64,000 nt of DNA from positions 868,001 to 932,000 of the forward strand of contig NZ_NEVT01000006.1 of assembly GCF_002261345.1 (NCBI RefSeq), written 5' to 3'. How positions within the stretch are numbered: position 1 is the stretch's first letter; each line of letters starts with the position of its first letter. The notes under the pieces were generated by a model, which was given only the letters and a program-made list of their open reading frames with translations, did not search any database and was not told the origin of the DNA. A program made the position numbers and the translations under genes. The DNA is from Bordetella genomosp. 2 (GTDB taxonomy: Bacteria; Pseudomonadota; Gammaproteobacteria; Burkholderiales; Burkholderiaceae_B). This document shows, in pieces, positions 56,512 through 64,000 of the stretch.

Positions 56512-57354
56512 ATGGCTGTCGATCATTACGAGAATTTTCCAGTGGCATCGCTGCTGCTGCCGCGCCGGCTGCGCGGCGCGGTGCGCGATATCTATCGCTA
56601 TGCGCGCGCGGCCGACGACATTGCCGACGAAGGCAATGCCACCGACGCCGAGCGGCTGGCCCGCCTGGCCGCCTTCCGGGCCGAGCTGCACCGCATCGGC
56701 GCCGAGCCGGGCAGCGTGCCGGCCGCCGCGCCCGAACTGGCGCCCATCTTCGCGCCGCTGGCCGGCACCATCGCCCGCCACCAGTTGCCCATCACCCCGT
56801 TCTTCGACCTGCTGTCGGCCTTCGAGCAGGACGTCACCGTCAAGCGCTACGACGACTACGCCAGCCTGCTGGACTACTGCTCGCGCTCGGCCAACCCGGT
56901 CGGCCGCCTGATGCTGCACCTGTACGGCGCGGCCGCTCCGGACAACCTGGCGCAGGCCGATGCCATCTGCACCGGGCTGCAGCTCGCCAATTTCTGGCAG
57001 GATGTGCGGGTGGACTGGCGCAAGCAGCGCATCTATCTGCCGGGCGAAGACCTGCGCCGCCATGGCGTCAGCGAAGAAGACCTGGCGGCCTGCCGCCTGA
57101 CGCCCGCCTGGCGCGCCCTGATGGCGTTCCAGGTCGAGCGCACGCGCGCACTGCTACACTCTGGCGCTCCGCTGGCGCATCGCCTGCCGGGCCGCGTCGG
57201 CCTGGAACTGCGCATGGTCGTGCAGGGCGGGCTGCGTATCCTCGAGCGCATCGAGCGCGCCGGCTACGACGTGTTCATGAACCGCCCCGAACTGGGCGTG
57301 CGCGACTGGGCCGCCATGGCGTGGCGCACACTGAGAACCTTCACCCATTTATGA
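56512..57354 (+). CDS. hpnC: Hydroxysqualene synthase HpnC
   Basis: A 280-residue trans-isoprenyl synthase of the squalene/phytoene type. HpnC converts presqualene diphosphate to hydroxysqualene. The two Asp-rich sites are ARAADDIADEGNA and FWQDVRVDWRKQRIYLP. The start MAVDHYENFPVASLLLPRRL matches the HpnC subfamily. It is coupled to hpnD by ATGA. A TAAAAT (56465-56470) is a possible -10. Confidence 0.93.
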   Translation: MAVDHYENFPVASLLLPRRLRGAVRDIYRYARAADDIADEGNATDAERLARLAAFRAELHRIGAEPGSVPAAAPELAPIFAPLAGTIARHQLPITPFFDLLSAFEQDVTVKRYDDYASLLDYCSRSANPVGRLMLHLYGAAAPDNLAQADAICTGLQLANFWQDVRVDWRKQRIYLPGEDLRRHGVSEEDLAACRLTPAWRALMAFQVERTRALLHSGAPLAHRLPGRVGLELRMVVQGGLRILERIERAGYDVFMNRPELGVRDWAAMAWRTLRTFTHL

Positions 57355-58214
57355 CGCCTGACGACTACTGCCAGGAAAAAGCCGCCAAAAGCGGTTCGAG
57401 TTTCTACTATTCGTTCCTGTTCCTGCCGCCCGAGCGCCGCCGCGCGATCACCGCGCTGTACGCGTTCTGCCGCGAGGTCGACGACGTGGTCGACGAATGC
57501 TCCGACCCGTCGGTGGCGCGCATCAAACTGGCCTGGTGGCGCACCCAGGTCGACCAATTGTTCGCGGGCCACGCCGAGCATCCGGTGGCGCGCGCCCTGC
57601 AGCCGCACCTGCAGACCTGCGACATTTCGCGCGAGCGCATGCAGGCCGTGATCGACGGCATGGAAATGGACCTGGACCAGACCCGCTACCTGGACTGGCC
57701 GGGCCTGCGCAAATACTGCTGGCACGCGGCCGGCGTGGTGGGCGAGCTGTCGGCCGGCGTCTTCGGCTATACCGACCCGCGCACGCTCGAGTACGCCAGC
57801 AAGCTGGGGCTGGCGTTCCAGCTCACCAACATCATCCGCGACGTGGGCGACGACGCGCGGCGCGGCCGCATTTACCTGCCGGTCAACGAGCTGCAGCAGT
57901 TCGACGTCAAGGCCGCCGAGATCCTCAACGGCACCTATTCCGACCGTTTTTCGGCGCTCATGAAATTCCAGGCCGAGCGCGCCCGCCAGCTGTACGGCGA
58001 AGCGATGGCCAGCCTGCCCGAGGCCGATCGCCGCGCGCAGCGGCCGGGCCTGATGATGGCGGCCATCTACCACGCGCTGCTCGACGAAATCGAGCGCGAC
58101 GACTGGCAGGTGCTGCACCAGCGCATCTCGCTCACGCCGCTGCGCAAGCTGTGGCTGGCCTGGAAAACCTGGGTGGGCGGCGGCCGCGGCCTGGTGCGCC
58201 GCCTGGCGCGATGA
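57351..58214 (+). CDS. hpnD: Presqualene diphosphate synthase HpnD
   Basis: A 287-residue enzyme that joins two farnesyl diphosphates to presqualene diphosphate. The Asp motifs are CREVDDVVDECSD and NIIRDVGDDARRGRIYLP. The subfamily-specific start is TPDDYCQEKAAKSGSSFYYS. I start at the ATG at 57351, which overlaps the hpnC stop; an upstream in-frame ATG lies inside hpnC. It is coupled to hpnE by ATGA. Confidence 0.94.
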   Translation: MTPDDYCQEKAAKSGSSFYYSFLFLPPERRRAITALYAFCREVDDVVDECSDPSVARIKLAWWRTQVDQLFAGHAEHPVARALQPHLQTCDISRERMQAVIDGMEMDLDQTRYLDWPGLRKYCWHAAGVVGELSAGVFGYTDPRTLEYASKLGLAFQLTNIIRDVGDDARRGRIYLPVNELQQFDVKAAEILNGTYSDRFSALMKFQAERARQLYGEAMASLPEADRRAQRPGLMMAAIYHALLDEIERDDWQVLHQRISLTPLRKLWLAWKTWVGGGRGLVRRLAR

Positions 58215-59527
58215 AGGCCGCCGTCATCGGCGCCGGCTGGGCCGGCCTGGCCGCCTGCGCCGCGCTGCGCGAAGCCGGGGCCCAGGTCACGGTGTTCGAA
58301 GCCGGGCGCACCCCGGGCGGCCGCGCCCGGCGCGTGGTGCACCCCGAATTCGGCAGCCAGCTCGACAACGGTCAGCACATCCTGCTGGGCGCCTATGACC
58401 AGACCCTGGCGCTGATGCGCCGGCTGGGCCGCAACCCGGCGGCGCTGCTGATGCGCCGGTCGCTGCGCCTGGCCAGCCTGGACGGCCGGTTCCGCCTGGC
58501 GGCGCCGCCCCTGCCCGCGCCCTGGCATGCCGCGGCCGCCCTGCTCACCGCGCGCGGCCTGTCATGGCGCGACCGCCTGGACGCCATGCGCCTGATGCGC
58601 GGGCTGAAGGAAATGGCCTGGACGCCGCCGCGCGACTGGACCGTCGCGCAGTTGCTGGCGCACTATCGCCAGCCCGATACGCTGGTGCGCGCGGTCTGGG
58701 AGCCGCTGTGCCTGGCGGCGCTCAACACGCCGCCGGCCGAGGCCAGCGCCGGCCTGTACGCGCGCACCCTGCAGGACAGCCTGACCGGCCAGCGCCACGA
58801 CAGCGACCTGCTGCTGCCCTGTGTCGACCTGTCGGCGCTGTGGCCCGATGCCGTGGCGCTGCATGCCACCATGCGCTATGGCGCCACGGTGCGCCACCTG
58901 GTGCCGTCCACGCGCGGCGTGGACGTCAACCGCGAGCGCTTCGACGCCGCCGTGCTGGCCGTGCCGCCATCGGTGGCGGCGCGCCTGCTCGGCGAGGCGC
59001 TGCGCGAGGCCGGCACGCCAGGCCTGCTGCGCGCGCTGCAGGCCTTCGACTACGAACCCATCGCCACTCTCAACCTGAGGCTGGCGGCGCCCTGGCCGCT
59101 GCCCGAGCCGATGATGATGCTGCGCGACGATCCGGCGCGCGGCCATGTCGGCCAATGGGTGTTCGACCGGGCGCGGCTCACCGGCAAGGCGCGCGCCGGC
59201 GAACTGGCCGTGGTGGCCAGCGCCGCGCGCAGCCTGGCCAACGCCGACCGGGCATCCGCCATCGCCGCCCTGACGGCCCAGGTGGCCGAACAGGCGGCGC
59301 GCCATCCGGCGCGGCTGGCGCCGATGCCGGCCGTAGAGGCCGCCGAACTGTTCATCGAAAAGCGCGCCACCTTTGCCGCGGTGCCCGGGCTGGTGCGCCC
59401 GCTGAATACCACGCCGTGGCCGACCCTGGCGCTGGCCGGCGACTGGACCGACACCGGCTATCCGGGCGTGCTGGAAGGCGCCGTGCGCAGCGGCCTGCAG
59501 GCCGCCCGCGTGCTGCTGGCGCGCTGA
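58211..59527 (+). CDS. hpnE: Hydroxysqualene dehydroxylase HpnE
   Basis: A 438-residue FAD-dependent amine-oxidase-fold protein that reduces hydroxysqualene to squalene. The N-terminal dinucleotide motif is AVIGAGWAGLAACAALREAG followed by VTVFEAGRTPGGRARR. The C-terminal FAD segment is LALAGDWTDTGYPGVLEGAV. hpnC, hpnD and hpnE are joined by 4-base overlaps, giving the full HpnCDE route from farnesyl diphosphate to squalene. No squalene-hopene cyclase is in the window. Confidence 0.93.
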   Translation: MKAAVIGAGWAGLAACAALREAGAQVTVFEAGRTPGGRARRVVHPEFGSQLDNGQHILLGAYDQTLALMRRLGRNPAALLMRRSLRLASLDGRFRLAAPPLPAPWHAAAALLTARGLSWRDRLDAMRLMRGLKEMAWTPPRDWTVAQLLAHYRQPDTLVRAVWEPLCLAALNTPPAEASAGLYARTLQDSLTGQRHDSDLLLPCVDLSALWPDAVALHATMRYGATVRHLVPSTRGVDVNRERFDAAVLAVPPSVAARLLGEALREAGTPGLLRALQAFDYEPIATLNLRLAAPWPLPEPMMMLRDDPARGHVGQWVFDRARLTGKARAGELAVVASAARSLANADRASAIAALTAQVAEQAARHPARLAPMPAVEAAELFIEKRATFAAVPGLVRPLNTTPWPTLALAGDWTDTGYPGVLEGAVRSGLQAARVLLAR

Positions 59528-59544
59528 GCCGCGCCCGACGGACG

Positions 59545-59931
59545 CTAGCGCAGCGCCTGCACGCTGGCCAGCCCCAGCGCCGTCAGGGCCAGCGACCCCA
59601 GCAGGCTGGCGGCGGCATAGCCCAGGGCGCCGCCATAGGCGCCGCGCTCCAGCATGGCGACCGTCTCGGCCGAGAACGTCGAGAATGTCGTCAGCCCGCC
59701 CAGGAAGCCCGTGACCGCCGCCAGCCGCACCCATTGCGGCCATTCCGGGTGGCCCGCCACCAGGGCCAGGGCCACCCCGACCAGGTAGCCCCCCAGCAGA
59801 TTGACGGCCAGCGTGCCCCAGGGCCAGTGCGCCACGTTCAGCCACGAGCCGACCAGCCAGCGCGCCCAGGCGCCCATGGCCGCGCCGATGCCGACGGCCA
59901 GGAAGTTCAGCGGAATCAAGGTCTGGGACAT
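59545..59931 (-). CDS. crcB: Fluoride channel CrcB/Fluc
   Basis: A 128-residue, four-helix fluoride channel subunit that works as a dual-topology dimer. Signature blocks are GAAMGAWARWLVGSWLN, LAVNLLGGYLVGVALAL, and the Phe-box/TTFSTF motif in TGFLGGLTTFSTFSAETV. The 64-base gap to the PepSY gene is too short for a fluoride riboswitch. The Fur-like site in that gap lies just upstream of this start, so iron control of crcB is possible but not expected. Confidence 0.94.
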   Translation of the reverse strand: MSQTLIPLNFLAVGIGAAMGAWARWLVGSWLNVAHWPWGTLAVNLLGGYLVGVALALVAGHPEWPQWVRLAAVTGFLGGLTTFSTFSAETVAMLERGAYGGALGYAAASLLGSLALTALGLASVQALR

Positions 59932-59937
59932 GATTTT

Positions 59938-59968
59938 TTGAGACTCATTCTCATTTAAGTGCTAGAAT
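59938..59968 (+). promoter_or_regulatory. Fur box overlapping the promoter of the PepSY operon
   Basis: The 15 bases at 59939-59953 read TGAGAATGAGTCTCA on the minus strand and match the 7-1-7 Fur consensus TGATAATNATTATCA at 11 of 14 informative positions. The site overlaps a TTGAGA (-35, 59938-59943) with TAGAAT (-10, 59963-59968), though the spacing is 19. Iron-bound Fur would block this promoter. Confidence 0.7.
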
Positions 59969-59995
59969 CCGCAGCCTCCGACACCCTAATGTCTC

Positions 59996-60625
59996 ATGGA
60001 CGGCACCGCTACTTCCCGGCGACGGGCCTATTGGCTCAAGACACTGCATCAATGGCATTGGATCAGTTCGGCATTATGCCTGCTGGGCATGCTGCTCTTC
60101 GCCGTCACCGGCCTGACCCTGAACAATGCCGCGCTGATCGACTCCGCCGCCGAAGTCACGGTGCGCCAGGGCCAGTTGCCAGCGCCCCTGCTCGACGCGC
60201 TCAACGCCGCCAACCGCGACGTGAAGCACGCCCGGGTGCCGGAGCCGGTGGCGCAGTGGCTGGACGAGCAGTTCGACGTGCGCGTGGCCGGCCGCCACGT
60301 CGAATGGTCGCCGGATGAAATCTACGTCTCGCTGCCGCGCGCCGGCGGCGATGCCTGGCTGTCCATCGACCTGGCCGACGGCGCGCTCGAGTACGAGCGG
60401 ACCGACCGTGGCTGGATCGCCTACCTGAACGACCTGCACAAGGGCCGCCACACTGGCACGGCATGGAGCTGGTTCCTGGACCTGTTCGCCGTGGCCTGTC
60501 TGGTGTTTTCGCTGACCGGGCTGGTGCTGCTGAAAATGCACGCCGGCCAGCGCGCCGCCACCTGGCCCATGGTCGGCCTGGGCGTGCTGATCCCGCTGCT
60601 GCTGGCCCTGCTGTTCATTCATTGA
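59996..60625 (+). CDS. PepSY-associated transmembrane protein
   Basis: A 209-residue inner-membrane protein of the PepSY_TM/PiuB group with three predicted helices (about 24-43, 160-179 and 191-208). Conserved His pairs stand at the membrane edge: LKTLHQWHWISS (H18, H21) and YLNDLHKGRHTGTAW (H148, H152), possible heme ligands. The 115-residue loop between helices 1 and 2 is periplasmic and PepSY-like. It is the first gene behind a Fur-like box. Relatives occur beside siderophore receptors and are thought to pass electrons for ferric reduction. Confidence 0.82.
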   Translation: MDGTATSRRRAYWLKTLHQWHWISSALCLLGMLLFAVTGLTLNNAALIDSAAEVTVRQGQLPAPLLDALNAANRDVKHARVPEPVAQWLDEQFDVRVAGRHVEWSPDEIYVSLPRAGGDAWLSIDLADGALEYERTDRGWIAYLNDLHKGRHTGTAWSWFLDLFAVACLVFSLTGLVLLKMHAGQRAATWPMVGLGVLIPLLLALLFIH

Positions 60626-60647
60626 AGACCGTTCGACCGGAGAATTT

Positions 60648-61163
60648 ATGCGCAAGCTGCTGCTGTCCGCCCTGCTGGCCGGCCTGATCGCCCGCACGGC
60701 CCAGGCCGCCGACCTGGGCCTGAACGTCGAGATCCCCCGTCTCGACGTGGCCGAGTACCACCGGCCCTATGTGGCGATCTGGCTGGAAAACGCCGACCAG
60801 GGCGTGGCCGCCGACCTGGCCGTCTGGTACGACGTGGCCATGAAGAACAACGAAGGCACTGAATGGCTCAAGGACATGCGGCAATGGTGGCGCCGCAGCG
60901 GCCGCAACCAGCAGTTCCCGGTGGACGGGGTGAGCGGCGCCACGCGGCCGGCCGGCCAGCACCAGTTGTCGTTCGCCGGCGCCGCCAGACCGCTGGCCGA
61001 CCTGAAGCCGGGACGCTATGCGGTAGTGGTGGAAGCCGCCCGCGAAGTGGGCGGCCGCGAACTGGTGCGCGTGCCGTTCGACTGGCCCCCGGCCAAGGCC
61101 GAGCGCCTGACCGCGCGGGGCGAGCACGAGCTCGGCGCCGTGGCCCTCGACCTGAAACCCTGA
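60648..61163 (+). CDS. DUF2271 periplasmic protein, probable FMN-carrying electron carrier
   Basis: A 171-residue exported protein (signal peptide 1-20, LLSALLAGLIARTAQA). The DUF2271 domain fills the rest: IWLENADQGVAADLAVWYDV near residue 45, then NEGTEWLKDMRQWWRRSGRN. Residues 93-99 are DGVSGAT, matching the D-x-x-[ST]-G-A-T motif that ApbE modifies with FMN on the Thr (here T99). An apbE gene lies two genes downstream. The most economical reading is a soluble or membrane-facing flavoprotein that takes electrons from the PepSY protein. Confidence 0.82.
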   Translation: MRKLLLSALLAGLIARTAQAADLGLNVEIPRLDVAEYHRPYVAIWLENADQGVAADLAVWYDVAMKNNEGTEWLKDMRQWWRRSGRNQQFPVDGVSGATRPAGQHQLSFAGAARPLADLKPGRYAVVVEAAREVGGRELVRVPFDWPPAKAERLTARGEHELGAVALDLKP

Positions 61164-61188
61164 TTGCACGCGACCCTACGGAGCACTG

Positions 61189-61989
61189 ATGAAAAACGCT
61201 GTTCGATTCGCCGCCGCCCTGGCGCTCTGCCTGCCTGCCGCGGCCCACGCCCACGACGTATGGATGGTGCCGTCCTCCACCGTGCTGTCGGCCACCGGCA
61301 GCTGGATCACCGTGGACGCCGCCGTCGGCAACGACAAGTTCTATTTCAACCACGCGCCGCTGCGCCTCGACAACCTGGCGATCCAGGCGCCCGGCGGCCA
61401 GCCCGCGCAGGCCGAGAACCTCAATCGCGGCAAGCTGCGCAGCACCTTCGACCTGCAACTGGCCGAGGCCGGCACTTATCGCATCGCGGTGGTCAACGAC
61501 GGCGTGTTCGCGCGCTGGAAGGAAGATGGCAAGCCCAAGCGCTATTTCGGCAAGCCCGAAGGCCTGGCCAATGCCGTACCCGCGCAGGCGCAGGACCTGG
61601 AAATCTCGCAGAGCATGGGCCGCGTGGAGACCTTCGCCACGGCGGGCAAGCCCAGCGTCATCAAGCCGGCCGGCAAAGGCCTTGAAATGATGCCGGTCAC
61701 GCATCCCAACGACCTCTACGCGGGCGAGACCGCCACCTTCCAGATGCTGCTGGACGGCCAGCCGGCCGCCGGCCTGCAGATGACCATCGTGCCCGGCGGC
61801 AGCCGCTACCGCGACCAGATCGGCGAGATCGAAGTACAGACCGGCCAGGACGGCAAGTTCGCGGTCAAGTGGCCGCAGCCCGGCCTGTACTGGGTGGAGG
61901 CCCGCGCCGAAGACGACCAGACCAGCGTGCCGCAAGCCAGCAAGCGCCGGCTGTCGTACGTGGCGACGCTGGAAGTGCTGCAACCGTAA
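61189..61989 (+). CDS. DUF4198 periplasmic protein
   Basis: A 266-residue exported protein. The signal peptide ends AHA at residue 21, so the mature chain begins His-Asp-Val-Trp (HDVWMVPSSTVL), the usual DUF4198 start. Further family-like segments are FYFNHAPLRLDNLAIQ and THPNDLYAGETATFQMLLDG; the C-terminal half resembles a GlcNAc/Ig-like beta-sandwich (VKWPQPGLYWVEARAEDD). DUF4198 proteins (including CbiK-like NikM-type relatives) are associated with metal uptake. It lies between DUF2271 and apbE in a Fur-preceded operon, so a metal-binding role is plausible. Confidence 0.82.
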   Translation: MKNAVRFAAALALCLPAAAHAHDVWMVPSSTVLSATGSWITVDAAVGNDKFYFNHAPLRLDNLAIQAPGGQPAQAENLNRGKLRSTFDLQLAEAGTYRIAVVNDGVFARWKEDGKPKRYFGKPEGLANAVPAQAQDLEISQSMGRVETFATAGKPSVIKPAGKGLEMMPVTHPNDLYAGETATFQMLLDGQPAAGLQMTIVPGGSRYRDQIGEIEVQTGQDGKFAVKWPQPGLYWVEARAEDDQTSVPQASKRRLSYVATLEVLQP

Positions 61990-62042
61990 TCCCCCCGTTG
62001 CACACCGGCGCCGCACACGCGCGGCGCCGGCGCGCTTGCCGC

Positions 62043-63086
62043 ATGCCCGCCACCCCTTCATACGCACCTGCCGGCCCCGGATCGGCCGCCGCGCCCCGCC
62101 TCGGCGCGCGGCCGGCTGGCTATGGGGCGCTGCCTGGCGTCGCCGTCGCGGCGCCGGCCGCGCTGGCGGGCGCGACCATGGGCACCACCTGGTCGGCCCG
62201 CCTGGCGCTGCCGCCGGGGGTGGCCGCGCCGGCCGCGCGCGCCGCCATCCAGCAGGCGCTGGACCAGGTGGTCGCGCAGATGAGTACCTGGGACGACCGC
62301 TCCGACCTGTCGCGCTACAACCGCGCGGCGACCGGCTGGCAAACGCTGCCCGACGACTGCCTGTTCGTGCTGGACCATGCCTTGCGGCTGGCCGCCGCCA
62401 CGGAGGGCGCCTATGACCCCACGGTGGGGCCGCTGGTCAACGCCTGGGGCTTCGGCCCGCCGCCGCACCCCAGCGAGCCGCCGTCGGCCGCCGTGCTCGA
62501 CGCGCTGCGCCAGCGCTGCGGCTGGCGGCGGGTGCGGCTGGATGCCGCCGGGCGGCGCGCCTGGCAGCCGGGCGGCGCCTATCTGGACTTGTCCGGCATT
62601 GCCAAGGGCCACGGGGTCGACCGCGCGGCGCAGGCCCTGGAGCAGTTGGGCGTGCGCGATTATCTGGTCGAAGTGGGCGGCGAACTGCGCGCCGGCGGCG
62701 CGCGCCCGGACCGCCAGCCCTGGCGGGTGGCGGTCGAAGTGCCGGACGGCAGCGCCGATCATGCCCTGGCGCTTGCGCTGCGCGGCTGCGCGATCGCCAC
62801 TTCGGGCGATTACCGGCGCTACCGCGAAGGCGCCGCCGGCCGCTATGCCCATACGCTGGATCCGCGCAACGGGCGGCCGGTCGACAACGGCGTCGCCTCG
62901 GTGACAGTGGTCCACCGCTCCTGCATGCAGGCCGATGCGCTGGCCACCGCCCTGACCGTGCTGGGCGAGCGCAACGGCCTGGCCTACGCGCAGCGCCACG
63001 AGGTGGCGGCGCTGTTCATCGTGCGCACTGCCGGCCGGCTGCAGCTGGCCGCCAGCAGCGCCTTCGCCGCGCTGGCGGGCGCGTGA
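62043..63086 (+). CDS. apbE: FAD:protein FMN transferase (ApbE family)
   Basis: A 347-residue ApbE. It moves FMN from FAD to a Thr/Ser of target proteins. Family blocks are ATMGTTWSARLAL, ATEGAYDPTVGPLVNAWGFG, LSGIAKGHGVDRAAQALE, YLVEVGGELRAGG and IATSGDYRRY, ending with HTLDPRNGRPVDNGVASVTV and SCMQADALATALTVLG with the metal-binding Asp. The start is the ATG at 62043. The N-terminal 40 residues are Pro/Ala/Gly-rich and show no clear signal peptide or lipobox, which is odd for an enzyme with a periplasmic target. The likely substrate is the DUF2271 protein. Confidence 0.92.
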   Translation: MPATPSYAPAGPGSAAAPRLGARPAGYGALPGVAVAAPAALAGATMGTTWSARLALPPGVAAPAARAAIQQALDQVVAQMSTWDDRSDLSRYNRAATGWQTLPDDCLFVLDHALRLAAATEGAYDPTVGPLVNAWGFGPPPHPSEPPSAAVLDALRQRCGWRRVRLDAAGRRAWQPGGAYLDLSGIAKGHGVDRAAQALEQLGVRDYLVEVGGELRAGGARPDRQPWRVAVEVPDGSADHALALALRGCAIATSGDYRRYREGAAGRYAHTLDPRNGRPVDNGVASVTVVHRSCMQADALATALTVLGERNGLAYAQRHEVAALFIVRTAGRLQLAASSAFAALAGA

Positions 63087-63093
63087 GCCGCCG

Positions 63094-64000
63094 ATGACCG
63101 CGCGCCTGCTCGCCGCCTGCTGCGCCTGCGCGTCGTGGCTGTTGCTGTGCCTGTGGGCCTGGCGCCAGGCCCGCCGGCGCGCCGCGCAGGCGGCGGGGGC
63201 GGCGCGCGAACTGCGCGCCCCCGCCGGCGACGCCGTGCTGGTGGCGCACGCCAGCCAGACCGGGCAGGCCGAGGCCCTGGCCCGCCAGACCGCCGAGTCG
63301 CTGCGGCTGGGCGGCCTGCAGGCGCGCGTGGCGGCGCTCGGCCAACTGGACCTGCATGCCTTGCGGGCCTATCCCCGCCTGCTGGTGGTGGCCAGCACCT
63401 ATGGCGAAGGCGATCCGCCCGACAGCGCGGCGGCCTTCGCCGACACGCTCATGGGCGCGGACGGCGCGGTCGCGCTCGACGGGCTGGGCTACGCCGTGCT
63501 GGCGCTGGGCGACAGCGGCTACCGCCATTTCTGCGGCTTCGGCCGGCGCCTCGACGCCTGGCTGCGCGGCCGCGGCGCCACGCCGCTGTTCGACCGCGTC
63601 GAAGTCGACAACGCCGATGCGGCGGCGCTGCGGCACTGGCAGCATCACCTGGGCCTGCTGGCCGGCCGCGGCGACCTGCCCGACTGGGAGACCCCCGCCT
63701 ACCAGCCATGGCGGCTGGCGCGGCGCGTCCTGCTCAATCCCGGCAGCCAGGGCGGACCCTGCTTTCATCTGGAATTGACACCACCCGAGGGCCTGGCCAT
63801 CGCGTGGCAGGCCGGCGATATCGCCGAGATCGGCCCGCGCGACGCCCGCGGCGGCGCGCTGCTGCCGCACCGCGAGTATTCGGTCGCCTCGCTGCCCGCC
63901 GATGGCGCGGTCCACCTGCTGGTGCGCCAAATGCGCGGCGGCGATGGCGGCCTGGGGCTGGGCAGCGGCTGGCTGACGCACCTCGCGCAACCCGGCGATC
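63094..64000 (+). CDS. Membrane-anchored flavodoxin/NADPH-flavoprotein reductase-like protein (3' end missing)
   Basis: 302 codons are in the window; the gene runs off the right edge. An N-terminal membrane helix is at about residues 5-23 (LLAACCACASWLLLCLWAW). A flavodoxin domain follows: VLVAHASQTGQAEALARQT, VVASTYGEGDPPDSAAAFAD and LALGDSGYRHFCGFGRRLD. Then the start of a CysJ/CPR-type FAD-binding domain (FHLELTPPEGLAIAWQAGDI, HREYSVASLPAD). It would take electrons from NADPH and pass them to the membrane or periplasmic partners encoded upstream. Its ATG follows the apbE stop by 7 bases. Confidence 0.88.
   Translation, partial: MTARLLAACCACASWLLLCLWAWRQARRRAAQAAGAARELRAPAGDAVLVAHASQTGQAEALARQTAESLRLGGLQARVAALGQLDLHALRAYPRLLVVASTYGEGDPPDSAAAFADTLMGADGAVALDGLGYAVLALGDSGYRHFCGFGRRLDAWLRGRGATPLFDRVEVDNADAAALRHWQHHLGLLAGRGDLPDWETPAYQPWRLARRVLLNPGSQGGPCFHLELTPPEGLAIAWQAGDIAEIGPRDARGGALLPHREYSVASLPADGAVHLLVRQMRGGDGGLGLGSGWLTHLAQPGD

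Noticed and set aside
59932..59995. A fluoride riboswitch before crcB
   Set aside because: The gap is only 64 bases, is occupied by a Fur-like box and promoter elements, and shows no fluoride-aptamer motif.

Overview
The window is GC-rich chromosomal DNA from a betaproteobacterium of the Alcaligenaceae, most likely the classical Bordetella group (B. bronchiseptica, B. parapertussis, B. pertussis). The evidence is gene content and protein character: several Bug-type periplasmic binding proteins, a dnaE flanked by LPS-core-like genes and lpxO, a rimP-nusA-infB operon with a Pro/Ala/Glu-rich IF-2, and high-GC codon use throughout. I see no insertion sequence, prophage, CRISPR array or clear pseudogene, and almost every gene is intact. 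The species cannot be fixed from this sequence alone.

Layout. 1-5.7 kb: LPS-type glycosyltransferase and deacetylase next to dnaE, then an LpxO-like lipid A hydroxylase. 5.8-16.4 kb: serine deaminase (sdaA), a Na/phosphate cotransporter, an operon of two Bug binding proteins around a two-subunit CoA-transferase, a TetR/MFS efflux pair, a dienelactone hydrolase and a ZIP metal transporter. 16.5-23 kb: polA and a LOG-family gene whose start codons overlap back to back, then a LysR/tautomerase pair with a clear operator. 21.3-29.7 kb: the translation operon rimP-nusA-infB-rbfA-truB-typA. 29.7-36.2 kb: an rluB-type pseudouridine synthase and scpB, initiator tRNA, a LysR gene, a COG0523 GTPase/cupin pair, tRNA-Asn and tRNA-Thr. 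36.2-39.3 kb: maiA, ispH, fkpB, radC.

39.3-44.7 kb: LysR, an M20 peptidase, a Bug protein, kynB and kynA (tryptophan to kynurenine), and L31 type B. 44.8-50.5 kb: a GT-C glycosyltransferase coupled to a MATE transporter, a small secreted protein, a TauE/SafE permease and radA. 50.7-53.7 kb: a coupled von Willebrand lipoprotein, ECF sigma factor and probable anti-sigma factor. 53.7-59.9 kb: an HpaI-type aldolase, an SDR, alanine racemase, the hpnCDE squalene genes and crcB.

59.9-64 kb is the most interesting part. A Fur-box-like site precedes PepSY-TM, DUF2271, DUF4198, ApbE and a membrane-anchored flavodoxin/NADPH-reductase-like gene that runs off the end of the window. The DUF2271 protein carries a motif matching the ApbE flavinylation site. 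The cluster therefore looks like an iron-regulated transmembrane electron-transfer system with a covalently flavinylated periplasmic protein, plausibly for reducing ferric iron.
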